Below are positions 9,094-16,786 of a stretch of DNA of 64,000 nt, piece after piece (the first letter of the stretch is position 1; each line of letters opens with the position of its first letter). Both the position numbers and the translations under genes were made by a program. Source of the stretch: Photobacterium gaetbulicola Gung47 (GTDB lineage Bacteria > Pseudomonadota > Gammaproteobacteria > Enterobacterales > Vibrionaceae); NCBI GenBank assembly GCA_000940995.1, contig CP005974.1:3410001-3474000 (forward strand), in the 5' to 3' direction. The notes under the pieces are model-generated. The model worked only from the letters and a program-made list of their open reading frames with translations, was not told the origin of the DNA and made no database searches.

Positions 9094-10623
9094 TTGAGCA
9101 TTCTTCGCCCGAATCCAAGTTTTAGACAATTCATTGCCTTACTATTGAGTCTGTTTGTTCTCAATGGCTGCCTGTGGCAAGAAAAGCCCGGTACGGAATT
9201 AGAACGGATCCGGGAAGAAGGTGTCCTACGGGTCGGCACGCTCAATAACCAGCTCTCCTACTATATCGGTAATGAAGGCCCAACCGGTTTGGATTACGAG
9301 CTGGCCCGCCGCTTTGCCGACCGACTTGGCGTGAAACTGGAAATGAAAGCCATGTTCACCCTCTCGGGCCTGTTTCCCGGTCTTGAGCGCGGCGATGTGG
9401 ATATCCTTGCCGCCGGCCTGACCATGACCGATGAGCGCCTGGCCCAGTTTCGTGCCGCGCCGGCTTATTATTATGCCAGCCAGAAAGTGGTCTACAAAAA
9501 AGGCCAGTGGCGCCCGCGCAGCATTGAAGACTTGGCCGAAAACAAAGGGACGCTGGCCGTGGTCAAAGGCTCCAGCCATGAAAAGACCTTGCAGGCCCTC
9601 AAGCTGGCGCACCCAAGCCTTGAATGGCAGTCACTGGAAGAAATCGACAGCGACGAGCTGCTACGCCAGGTGGCCGAGGGCGAGCTTGACTATACCCTGG
9701 CAGACTCCGTCGATATTGCCCTGAACCAGCGTATCCTGCCGGATGTCACCACGGCACTGGAGCTGACCGAGGATGAACCGATCGCCTGGTTCGTCAACCA
9801 GAATAACGATGACAGCCTCTATGCGCTGCTGATCGAATTCTTCGGTGAAATCCAGCAAAGCGGTGAACTAGCCAAGCTGGAAGAGAAATACCTCGGCCAT
9901 GTCGACAAATTCGATTATGTCGATACCCGTGCCTTCCTGCGTGCGGTTGAAAGCAAGCTGCCTAAATGGAAAGACCTCTTCAAGCAGTACGCCAACGAGT
10001 TTGACTGGCGTCTGATTGCCGCCCTGTCCTATCAGGAGTCACACTGGAACCCTCGCGCGGTCTCACCAACCGGGGTACGCGGGATGATGATGCTAACCCT
10101 ACCGACGGCCCGCTCTGTCGGGGTACAGAACCGCCTGGATCCGGAGCAGAGCATCCGTGGTGGTACCGATTACCTGCGCAAGATGATCAACCGGATCCCT
10201 GACAGTATCGAAGAGCACGAGAAAGTGTGGTTTGCCCTGGCCTCCTACAATGTCGGCTTCGGTCACATGATGGATGCCCGCCGCCTGACCCAATCACAAG
10301 GCGGCAACCCCGATGCCTGGAGCGATGTGAAGCAACGCCTGCCGCTGCTCCGCCAGCGCAAATACTACAAGCAAACCCGTTATGGCTATGCCCGTGGTGA
10401 TGAAGCTCTGCATTATGTAGAAAATATCCGCCGCTACTACCAGAGCATCATCGGTTACGAGCAAACCCACAGTCAGGAGCCGCAGCTCGAAGACATCGAG
10501 CTGATTGATGGGCTGCACACCATTACGCCAACCTCCCAACCCCTGGCCCAGCAACTTCCGCCGGGTGAGGAAGCTCCTGCTACACAGGATGTGGCTGCGC
10601 CAGGCAAAACCGCCAGCAATTAA
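9094..10623 (+). CDS. mltF: Membrane-bound lytic murein transglycosylase F
   Basis: Outer-membrane lipoprotein of 509 residues that cleaves the MurNAc-GlcNAc bond of peptidoglycan with formation of anhydro-MurNAc. A signal peptide ends in the lipobox LNGC (Cys26). A periplasmic solute-binding-like domain follows (about residues 40-265), then an SLT domain with catalytic Glu315 in ALSYQESHWNP and the GVRGMMMLT motif. The start is a TTG at 9094: no ATG occurs before the signal peptide, and the upstream purine stretch AAGAGC is only a moderate binding site. Divergent from purL, the same arrangement as in E. coli (purL-yfhD). Confidence 0.93.
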   Translation: MSILRPNPSFRQFIALLLSLFVLNGCLWQEKPGTELERIREEGVLRVGTLNNQLSYYIGNEGPTGLDYELARRFADRLGVKLEMKAMFTLSGLFPGLERGDVDILAAGLTMTDERLAQFRAAPAYYYASQKVVYKKGQWRPRSIEDLAENKGTLAVVKGSSHEKTLQALKLAHPSLEWQSLEEIDSDELLRQVAEGELDYTLADSVDIALNQRILPDVTTALELTEDEPIAWFVNQNNDDSLYALLIEFFGEIQQSGELAKLEEKYLGHVDKFDYVDTRAFLRAVESKLPKWKDLFKQYANEFDWRLIAALSYQESHWNPRAVSPTGVRGMMMLTLPTARSVGVQNRLDPEQSIRGGTDYLRKMINRIPDSIEEHEKVWFALASYNVGFGHMMDARRLTQSQGGNPDAWSDVKQRLPLLRQRKYYKQTRYGYARGDEALHYVENIRRYYQSIIGYEQTHSQEPQLEDIELIDGLHTITPTSQPLAQQLPPGEEAPATQDVAAPGKTASN

Positions 10624-10630
10624 CCTCCCT

Positions 10631-10655
10631 CTCACCCCGGCCTAGCCGGGGTGAG
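10631..10655 (+). terminator. Hairpin after mltF, probable terminator
   Basis: CTCACCCCGG/CCGGGGTGAG stem of 10 bp with a 5-nt loop, 8 bp after the mltF stop. No T-run follows, so termination strength is uncertain. Confidence 0.55.
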
Positions 10656-10790
10656 ATTGCTCACAGTTTGATGTCCCACGCTGAAAATAATGATCGCAAA
10701 GCGTGACCATTGTCGTTAGATAAATGGGAGAGATCAGAGATACTAATGTTATATGCTTCGCCCCAGAGCAGTTCTAATGGAGGAGGCTCA

Positions 10791-10940
10791 ATGCACTTTT
10801 CGAAGAAAAAAACGATCAGCAACATGCGCAAGCGGATGGCATCTGCTGCCACCCGCCGCAAGCGGCTCAACGCCAACATCCGCAAGAAAATCCTATGGCG
10901 CCAGCGCAGCTACGTCATCCACAGTACCGCAGGGATCTGA
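10791..10940 (+). CDS. Small highly basic 49-residue protein, unknown function
   Basis: Opens MHFSKKKTISNMRKRM and continues with RRKRLNANIRKK. About one residue in three is Lys or Arg, and there is no obvious membrane segment. The start is strongly supported: GGAGGAGG lies about 5-10 bp before the ATG. The stop lies in a short inverted repeat (AGGGATC/GATCCCT). I do not recognise the family; such composition fits an RNA- or ribosome-associated peptide, but that is a guess. It sits alone between mltF and the convergent tadA. Confidence 0.65.
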   Translation: MHFSKKKTISNMRKRMASAATRRKRLNANIRKKILWRQRSYVIHSTAGI

Positions 10941-10974
10941 TCCCTGCTGGCCATGAAAGTGTGATAGGAAAGAA

Positions 10975-11535
10975 TTAGGAAGGTTTGTCTGCTGCCTGCA
11001 AGGCTTGCTGGCGGGCTTTCTTCTCAGCCTTTTTCTCCGCCCGGCGGCGTTTGAAAAAAGCCTGTAGCTGGGCACGGCACTCCTCGGCCAATACCCCTGA
11101 CTCGATAGCCACATGGTGATTGACCTGCTCGTAACTCAGCAAGTTCATGATGCTGCCAGCCGCCCCGGTTTTCAGATCGTGGGCCCCAAAGACCACTTTG
11201 CCGATCCGGCTGTGGACCATCGCACCGGCGCACATCGGGCATGGCTCCAAGGTAACATACAAAGTGGCGTCGATCAGGCGATAGTTCTGCAATACCTGGC
11301 CAGCCTGGCGCAGTGCCATGATCTCGGCGTGAGCGGTGGCATCATGCTGGGTGATCGAGCGGTTCCAGCCTTCACCGACCACCCGTCCCTGATAAACCAC
11401 AACGGCACCGACCGGCACTTCACCATCCGCCTCGGCACGGGCGGCAAGCTCCATGGCACGGCGCATGAACTCTTCGTCGTTGTATTCCTGGATGGCTTCT
11501 GCCCTCGCTAGCTCTGACATCGATGGCTCGGTCAT
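10975..11535 (-). CDS. tadA: tRNA-specific adenosine deaminase
   Basis: Zinc enzyme that converts the wobble adenosine A34 of tRNA-Arg(ACG) to inosine. The deaminase signature is complete: TAHAEIMAL (zinc His and proton-shuttle Glu) and EPCPMCAGAMVHSRI (two zinc Cys), plus GAAGSIMNLL. The C-terminus is long and rich in Lys, Arg and Ala. The start could be ATG 11535 (MTEPSMSEL, 186 residues) or ATG 11520; I use the longer, which has a GAGAGAA stretch upstream. It lies downstream of, and on the same strand as, the LysR gene with a 103-bp gap. Confidence 0.94.
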   Translation of the reverse strand: MTEPSMSELARAEAIQEYNDEEFMRRAMELAARAEADGEVPVGAVVVYQGRVVGEGWNRSITQHDATAHAEIMALRQAGQVLQNYRLIDATLYVTLEPCPMCAGAMVHSRIGKVVFGAHDLKTGAAGSIMNLLSYEQVNHHVAIESGVLAEECRAQLQAFFKRRRAEKKAEKKARQQALQAADKPS

Positions 11536-11638
11536 AGAACATATTCTCTCTGTTGCTTGAGGCCGCTGATTATACCCAAATACCCACCGGATGCGAGGTT
11601 TGCTGCGTCCCCTACCGTCCTGGCCCGTATCAACGGCA

Positions 11639-12508
11639 CTATGACAAGGATTTGGCAAGAAAGTCCACCAGCAGGCGTACCTTGGGGGAGAGGTGGCGAT
11701 TATGGGGATACAGCGCCCAGATCCCCTCCTCCGGCTCACGGAAAGTATCCAACACGGTGACCAGATCGCCCCTCTCCAGATCATCAATAATGTAATAGTC
11801 AGGCAACTGGATCAGGCCCAGCCCTTTCAAGGCCGCATCACGCAGGGCATGGCCGCTGGCACAACGCAGAGTGCCATCGATCCTAACACTGCGCTCTTTG
11901 CCTGCCTCCTGGAAGCGCCAGTGATCATAGTTGCCCACAAGGCAATTATGGTGGCGAAGCTCTGACAGCGAGTGGGGTACCCCGAACTTTTCCAAATACC
12001 CCGGCGACGCACAGACAAACTGGGTACGGCTGGCCAAGCGCTTGGCCATCATGGTCGAGCTGCTGAGCTTGCCAAGGCGGATCGCCAAATCATACCCGCC
12101 CTCGACCAGATCCACGGTCTGGTTGGTCAAATTCATCGTCACCTCGACCTCGGGATACTGCAACATGAAGTCTATGACCAACGGCATAATGTACTGCTCG
12201 CCATAGGTCACCGGTGCCGTCAACTTCAGGTTACCCTGAGGGGTATCGCGCCGATCGCTGATCGCCCGCTCGGCTTCTTGCAGTCCATCCATCAAGCGGC
12301 GGCAATGCTGGTAATAAATCGCCCCTTCCTCAGTCAGCGAGACCTTGCGGGTAGTGCGGTAAAACAGCTTGGTATTGAGCCGATTTTCCAATGCACTGAT
12401 CTGGCGACTCACTTGCGCGGTGGAAATTCCCAACTGCTTGGATGCCGCGGTAAAACTTTCGGCTTCCGCCACTGCGACAAATTCACTGACTCCTTCCCAC
12501 AAAAACAT
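11639..12508 (-). CDS. LysR-family transcriptional regulator beside the formaldehyde genes
   Basis: Protein of 289 residues. An N-terminal winged helix-turn-helix (about 1-60; SFTAASKQLGISTAQVSRQISALENRL) is followed by a periplasmic-binding-like effector domain (about 90-289). It belongs to the subgroup that contains many small-aromatic and aldehyde response regulators. It is divergent from frmA with 213 bp between the starts, so control of frmA-fghA by this protein is a reasonable inference. The effector is unknown. Confidence 0.88.
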   Translation of the reverse strand: MFLWEGVSEFVAVAEAESFTAASKQLGISTAQVSRQISALENRLNTKLFYRTTRKVSLTEEGAIYYQHCRRLMDGLQEAERAISDRRDTPQGNLKLTAPVTYGEQYIMPLVIDFMLQYPEVEVTMNLTNQTVDLVEGGYDLAIRLGKLSSSTMMAKRLASRTQFVCASPGYLEKFGVPHSLSELRHHNCLVGNYDHWRFQEAGKERSVRIDGTLRCASGHALRDAALKGLGLIQLPDYYIIDDLERGDLVTVLDTFREPEEGIWALYPHNRHLSPKVRLLVDFLAKSLS

Positions 12509-12601
12509 ATCCCACCATTGTTACACACTAGAAAAAGTTATTTGCATTATAGGGTGATTATCAACCAAATAGAAATGAATATACTAAGCCCATCAAAACG
12601 A

Positions 12602-12634
12602 AACGGCAGTGCAGACAATCTCTGCACCGCCGTT
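12602..12634 (+). promoter_or_regulatory. Long inverted repeat between the LysR gene and frmA
   Basis: Arms AACGGC..TGCAGA and TCTGCA..GCCGTT around a short loop, about 90 bp before the frmA start. It could be a regulator site or a 5' UTR hairpin. The position between divergent genes fits an operator, but no T-N11-A type LysR box was confirmed. Confidence 0.4.
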
Positions 12635-12721
12635 AAAAATCTCACCTACTGTTAAAGCTACAGCAGGAACCAATACTGGCCAGTGAAGCAATCGGCCGAC
12701 CGATAATGAGAGAGAAATACA

Positions 12722-13852
12722 ATGTCTGAACAATTTATCAAATCCAAAGCAGCTATCGCCTGGGGTCCGAACCAACCACTTTCTGTCGAAGAAGTGGATG
12801 TCATGCTGCCGAAAAAAGGCGAAGTATTGGTACGCATCATTGCCACCGGTGTCTGCCACACCGATGCCTTCACCCTGTCAGGCGATGATCCGGAAGGGAT
12901 CTTCCCGGCAATTCTTGGCCATGAAGGTGGCGGTATTGTTGAAATGGTGGGTGAAGGGGTGACCAGCGTAGAAGTCGGTGACCATGTTATCCCGCTTTAC
13001 ACCCCGGAATGTGGCGAATGTAAGTTCTGTAAATCAGGCAAAACCAACCTGTGCCAGAAAATCCGCGAAACCCAAGGCAAAGGCCTGATGCCTGACGGCA
13101 CCACCCGTTTCTACAAAGATGGCCAGCCAATCTACCACTACATGGGCTGCTCGACGTTCTCGGAATACACCGTACTGCCTGAAATCTCCCTGGCGAAGGT
13201 GAACAAAGAAGCGCCACTGGAAGAAGTTTGCCTACTCGGCTGCGGCGTAACAACCGGTATGGGGGCGGTACTGAAAACCGCCAAAGTACAAAAGGGGGAT
13301 ACGGTTGCCGTATTCGGCCTTGGCGGGATTGGCCTGTCAGCCATCATCGGCGCGACTATGGCTGGTGCCAGCCGCATTATCGGTGTCGATATCAACGAGA
13401 GCAAATATGCTCTGGCCAAAGAATTAGGTGCAACCGACTGCATCAATCCGAATGACTACGACAAGCCTATCCAAGAAGTCATTGTGGAAATGACCGATGG
13501 CGGCGTCGACTTCTCGTTCGAGTGTATCGGTAACGTTAACGTCATGCGTTCCGCCCTTGAGTGCTGCCACAAAGGCTGGGGCGAATCGGTGATCATCGGT
13601 GTTGCCGGCGCTGGCCAGGAAATCTCCACCCGCCCGTTCCAACTAGTGACAGGCCGTGTATGGCGAGGCTCGGCATTCGGTGGTGTCAAAGGCCGCTCTG
13701 AACTGCCTGAAATTGTTGAACGTTACATGGCTGGCGAGTTCAAGCTTGATGACTTTATCACCCACACCATGGGCCTGGATGACATCAACGACGCTTTCGA
13801 CCTGATGCACGAAGGCAAGAGCATCCGCTCTGTCATTCACTACAACAAATAA
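12722..13852 (+). CDS. frmA: S-(hydroxymethyl)glutathione dehydrogenase / class III alcohol dehydrogenase
   Basis: NAD-dependent zinc dehydrogenase of 376 residues that oxidises the formaldehyde-glutathione adduct to S-formylglutathione. Catalytic-zinc residues appear in GVCHTDAF (Cys45), GHEGGG and the LGCGVTTG segment. The structural-zinc lobe has CGECKFCKSGKTNLC. The Rossmann motif is GLGGIGLSAI. GAGAGA lies about 9 bp before the ATG. It forms a pair with fghA, separated by 56 bp holding a strong UUCG hairpin. A divergent LysR gene is the likely regulator. Confidence 0.97.
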   Translation: MSEQFIKSKAAIAWGPNQPLSVEEVDVMLPKKGEVLVRIIATGVCHTDAFTLSGDDPEGIFPAILGHEGGGIVEMVGEGVTSVEVGDHVIPLYTPECGECKFCKSGKTNLCQKIRETQGKGLMPDGTTRFYKDGQPIYHYMGCSTFSEYTVLPEISLAKVNKEAPLEEVCLLGCGVTTGMGAVLKTAKVQKGDTVAVFGLGGIGLSAIIGATMAGASRIIGVDINESKYALAKELGATDCINPNDYDKPIQEVIVEMTDGGVDFSFECIGNVNVMRSALECCHKGWGESVIIGVAGAGQEISTRPFQLVTGRVWRGSAFGGVKGRSELPEIVERYMAGEFKLDDFITHTMGLDDINDAFDLMHEGKSIRSVIHYNK

Positions 13853-13861
13853 TGCAAAGCG

Positions 13862-13883
13862 CTGGGCTCCTTCGGGAGCCCAG
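13862..13883 (+). promoter_or_regulatory. UUCG-capped hairpin between frmA and fghA
   Basis: Perfect 9-bp stem CTGGGCTCC/GGAGCCCAG closed by a TTCG tetraloop, 9 bp after the frmA stop. No T-run follows, so it is more likely an mRNA-stability or partial-attenuation element than a full terminator. Confidence 0.75.
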
Positions 13884-13908
13884 TTACCCTAGAGAGTATG
13901 AGAATCTA

Positions 13909-14751
13909 ATGACTATCGAAAACACAAGCTGGAACAAAAGCTTTGGGGGCTGGCACAAGCAATATACCCACCACTCTTCGGTGCTGAACTGTGACATGCG
14001 CTTCGCCATTTTTCTCCCGCCGCACATTGCCCAAGGTACTAAAGTGCCGGTGCTGTACTGGTTGTCAGGCTTGACCTGTACCGATGAGAACTTCATGCAA
14101 AAAGCCGGCGCTCAGCGCCTAGCGGCGGAGCTCGGCATTGCCATCGTGGCACCGGATACCAGCCCGCGCGGCGAAGGAGTACCGGACGATCCAGAAGGGG
14201 CCTACGACTTCGGCCTCGGTGCTGGCTTTTATGTCAATGCCACCCAGGCCCCGTGGAACCGCCATTATCAGATGTACGATTATGTGGTCAACGAGTTGCC
14301 AGCCCTGATCGAGGCGCACTTTCCAGTCAGCGATAAACGGGCGATCAGCGGCCATTCTATGGGCGGCCACGGTGCACTGATGATTGCCCTGCGCAACCCA
14401 TCACGCTACAGCTCGGTCTCCGCTTTCAGCCCGATCAGCAATCCGGTTAATTGCCCGTGGGGCGAAAAAGCCCTGCGTGGTTACCTCGGTGACGATCGCA
14501 CCAACTGGCTGCAATACGACACCACCGAGTTGCTCAAGCACAACCAGCAACCGGTGCCAGCCCTCGTTGACCAAGGCGATCAGGACAACTTCCTTGACGA
14601 GCAACTAAAGCCGGATTCACTCGCTGCCGCCGCCCAGAGCGTCGACTACCCGCTTGAACTCCGGATGCAGGAAGGTTATGACCACAGCTACTATTTCATC
14701 GCTAGCTTTATCGATGATCACCTGCGCTTCCATGCCCAGTACCTGCTGTAA
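13909..14751 (+). CDS. fghA: S-formylglutathione hydrolase
   Basis: Esterase D family alpha/beta hydrolase of 280 residues that releases formate and glutathione from S-formylglutathione, the step after FrmA. The nucleophile is Ser150 in GHSMGGHGAL. The acid is an Asp in LVDQGDQDNFL, and the His lies in GYDHSYYF near the C-terminus. The family landmarks YWLSGLTCTDENF and PDTSPRGEGVPDDP are present. I chose ATG 13909 (MTIENTSWNKSFGG) because it matches the family N-terminus; the frame is open back to 13852. Confidence 0.96.
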   Translation: MTIENTSWNKSFGGWHKQYTHHSSVLNCDMRFAIFLPPHIAQGTKVPVLYWLSGLTCTDENFMQKAGAQRLAAELGIAIVAPDTSPRGEGVPDDPEGAYDFGLGAGFYVNATQAPWNRHYQMYDYVVNELPALIEAHFPVSDKRAISGHSMGGHGALMIALRNPSRYSSVSAFSPISNPVNCPWGEKALRGYLGDDRTNWLQYDTTELLKHNQQPVPALVDQGDQDNFLDEQLKPDSLAAAAQSVDYPLELRMQEGYDHSYYFIASFIDDHLRFHAQYLL

Positions 14752-14770
14752 ACCAGCCTTCGGGCACGGA

Positions 14771-14803
14771 TAAAAAAACCCCGCTTGCGCGGGGTTCGTT
14801 TTA
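14771..14803. terminator. Bidirectional terminator between fghA and the AbgT transporter gene
   Basis: Stem AACCCCGC/GCGGGGTT with A-run on the left and T-rich run on the right; serves the two convergent genes. Confidence 0.92.
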
Positions 14804-14830
14804 TCGGACGATTACTGTCTGCAGACTCAA

Positions 14831-16387
14831 TTAAAAACCCAGAGGGATATTGAAAGCAAAGAAAGCAACCAGCACCGACGTCCATACCGTCAGGAAAGCC
14901 ACCGAGTAAGGTACCATCATGGCAATCACATCACCGAACGACAGCTCTGGCTTGTACTTACGCATGAAGGCCAGGATGACCCCCGCATAGCTCATCATCG
15001 GTGTGATGATGTTGGTCGAAGAGTCCGCGACGCGGTAGGCCGCCGTCACAAGATCCGGGGTCATGTTCGGGTTTACTTGGTACAACATCGGCACGAAGAT
15101 AGGACCAAGCAGCATCCACTTCGACGTCAGGCCACCGACGAACAGGTTGATAACCGCCGTGGTCAGAATAAAGCCGATGATCAACAGAATTGGGAACTGC
15201 TGCAGACCAAGTGCGCTCAGGAACGTCGCCCCCAGGTAAGTCACATACGTACCTAGGCCAGAGAAGCCAAGCAGTGCCAGGAAGTTATAGCAGAAGAACG
15301 TCAATACCAGGATGTACCCCATGGTGTTCATCTGCGTAACCATCGCCTTCACTACATCCTGCAGTGATTTGAACTTGCCAGTGGCCACACCGAAGAAGAT
15401 ACCAACAACCGCAAACACCATCGCAATCAACAAGATCACATTGTCTAAGTACGGCGTTACCTCGCGTCCGGCCTCATTGGTGTAGGTCGCCAACGGGCCC
15501 ATTGCCAAACCCACCACTGCAGCCAATGCAATAATAAGGCCTAGACCAGCGGCACGCAGGCCTTTGTTCTCTGAATCCGAAACCTGGAAGTCATTCAGGT
15601 TCAGATCTTCCGGCAGTTGGTACGACATTTTCTCAAGGCGCGGAGCAACAAAGCGGCTTGTTACCCAAGCACCTAGACCCGCAAGGATAAAGGTCGAGGT
15701 GAAAATGAAGAAGTAGTGCATGGTTGCCGGGTTAATGGCTTCGCCTGCCGCGGTTTCAAATGGGATCCCCTGAGACTCCGCAAAGATCCGTGCGTTGGCA
15801 CCCAGGATGACGTCAACTGGCGTAGCCGGGATCAAGTTGGCACTGAAACCCGCCGACACACCGGCGAACGCTGCCGCCATACCGATCAATGGGTTCTTGC
15901 CCAGCCCCGCGTAAAGCAGACCGGCAAGCGGGATCAGGATCAAGTAGCCGGCATCCGTTGCAATCGAGCTCATGATACCCAGGAAGATCACCAACAGTGG
16001 CAGGTAGCGTTCATTGATACGCAGGCCGACTTTCTTAATAACGGCCGACAACAACCCCGAATTTTCGGCAATTCCGACCCCCAGCATCACAATCAGGATC
16101 ACGCCCAGCACACCACCGCCAAACGATAGCCAGTTTGTCAGCAACGCATTATCAAACATCCAGCGGACGTTTTCCGTCGCCATCATGTTTTTAATGCTGT
16201 GGGTGACGGCACCACCATCTGCCCCCGTGATCTCAAACTGCAAGCCGCCGATGACAGCAGTTAGCGCCAGACAGAATACAAACAGCGACATGAAAATGAT
16301 CACAGGATCAGGGATTTTTTTACCGGCACGCTCAATGAACGCGATGATGCCTTTCTGCGAAGGCGGGCTAGAAATGGTCTCACTCAT
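14831..16387 (-). CDS. AbgT-family transporter (copy 1)
   Basis: Polytopic inner-membrane protein of 518 residues. The AbgT family includes E. coli AbgT (p-aminobenzoyl-glutamate uptake) and MtrF/YdaH (sulfonamide export). Conserved features: FIERAGKKIPDPVIIF at the N-terminus, GVGIAENSGL, TDAGYLILIPL, the AAAFAGVSAGFSANL loop, and AYRVADSSTNIITPMM in the second half. AAGGAAG precedes the ATG. No abgA/abgB hydrolase genes are nearby, so substrate is open. It is followed downstream by a terminator and preceded by a paralog. Confidence 0.9.
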   Translation of the reverse strand: MSETISSPPSQKGIIAFIERAGKKIPDPVIIFMSLFVFCLALTAVIGGLQFEITGADGGAVTHSIKNMMATENVRWMFDNALLTNWLSFGGGVLGVILIVMLGVGIAENSGLLSAVIKKVGLRINERYLPLLVIFLGIMSSIATDAGYLILIPLAGLLYAGLGKNPLIGMAAAFAGVSAGFSANLIPATPVDVILGANARIFAESQGIPFETAAGEAINPATMHYFFIFTSTFILAGLGAWVTSRFVAPRLEKMSYQLPEDLNLNDFQVSDSENKGLRAAGLGLIIALAAVVGLAMGPLATYTNEAGREVTPYLDNVILLIAMVFAVVGIFFGVATGKFKSLQDVVKAMVTQMNTMGYILVLTFFCYNFLALLGFSGLGTYVTYLGATFLSALGLQQFPILLIIGFILTTAVINLFVGGLTSKWMLLGPIFVPMLYQVNPNMTPDLVTAAYRVADSSTNIITPMMSYAGVILAFMRKYKPELSFGDVIAMMVPYSVAFLTVWTSVLVAFFAFNIPLGF

Positions 16388-16741
16388 AATCGTACTTCCT
16401 TAATACACCGATTGAGTTTTAATGTTGTGCTTTCAAAGAAAGCTAACAAATCATTTCATTTGAGTAAAACCACTAAATCGGCACCAATTCAAATCAAAAA
16501 ACCATCATATACACAAAACCCAGAACAAAAACCCGTTCAGCTCAGGTTAAGCAACAACTCAAACCGTACTATTGCATTAGTACAGGATTTAAATTTTGCA
16601 AAATTAAATTTCAAACAATACAACAAAATCAGGATTAACAATCACTCGACACTGAATTATTGACACCGACAATACACGCCTACATTTCAACAACATAACA
16701 TTCCGATAAAGCATGACGGAGGTTACCCTGAAGGCATAAAA
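16388..16741. other. AT-rich intergenic region upstream of AbgT copy 1
   Basis: About 350 bp, markedly richer in A than the genes around it. It should hold the promoter of the leftward transporter gene. I see no conserved gene; an 83-codon open frame on the plus strand has no ribosome binding site and low-complexity composition. Confidence 0.6.
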
Positions 16742-16770
16742 AAACCCCGCAGTGCGGGGCTTTGTTTTTT
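16738..16770 (-). terminator. Terminator of AbgT copy 2
   Basis: Stem CCCCGC/GCGGGG with a 3-nt loop; on the minus strand it is followed by a run of seven Ts. It separates the two AbgT genes into independent units. Confidence 0.9.
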
Positions 16771-16786
16771 CAGGATACTTCTGAAC

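Noticed and set aside
16412..16663. 83-codon plus-strand frame upstream of AbgT copy 1
   Set aside because: TTG start without ribosome binding site, low-complexity Lys/Asn/Ser composition from AT-rich promoter DNA.
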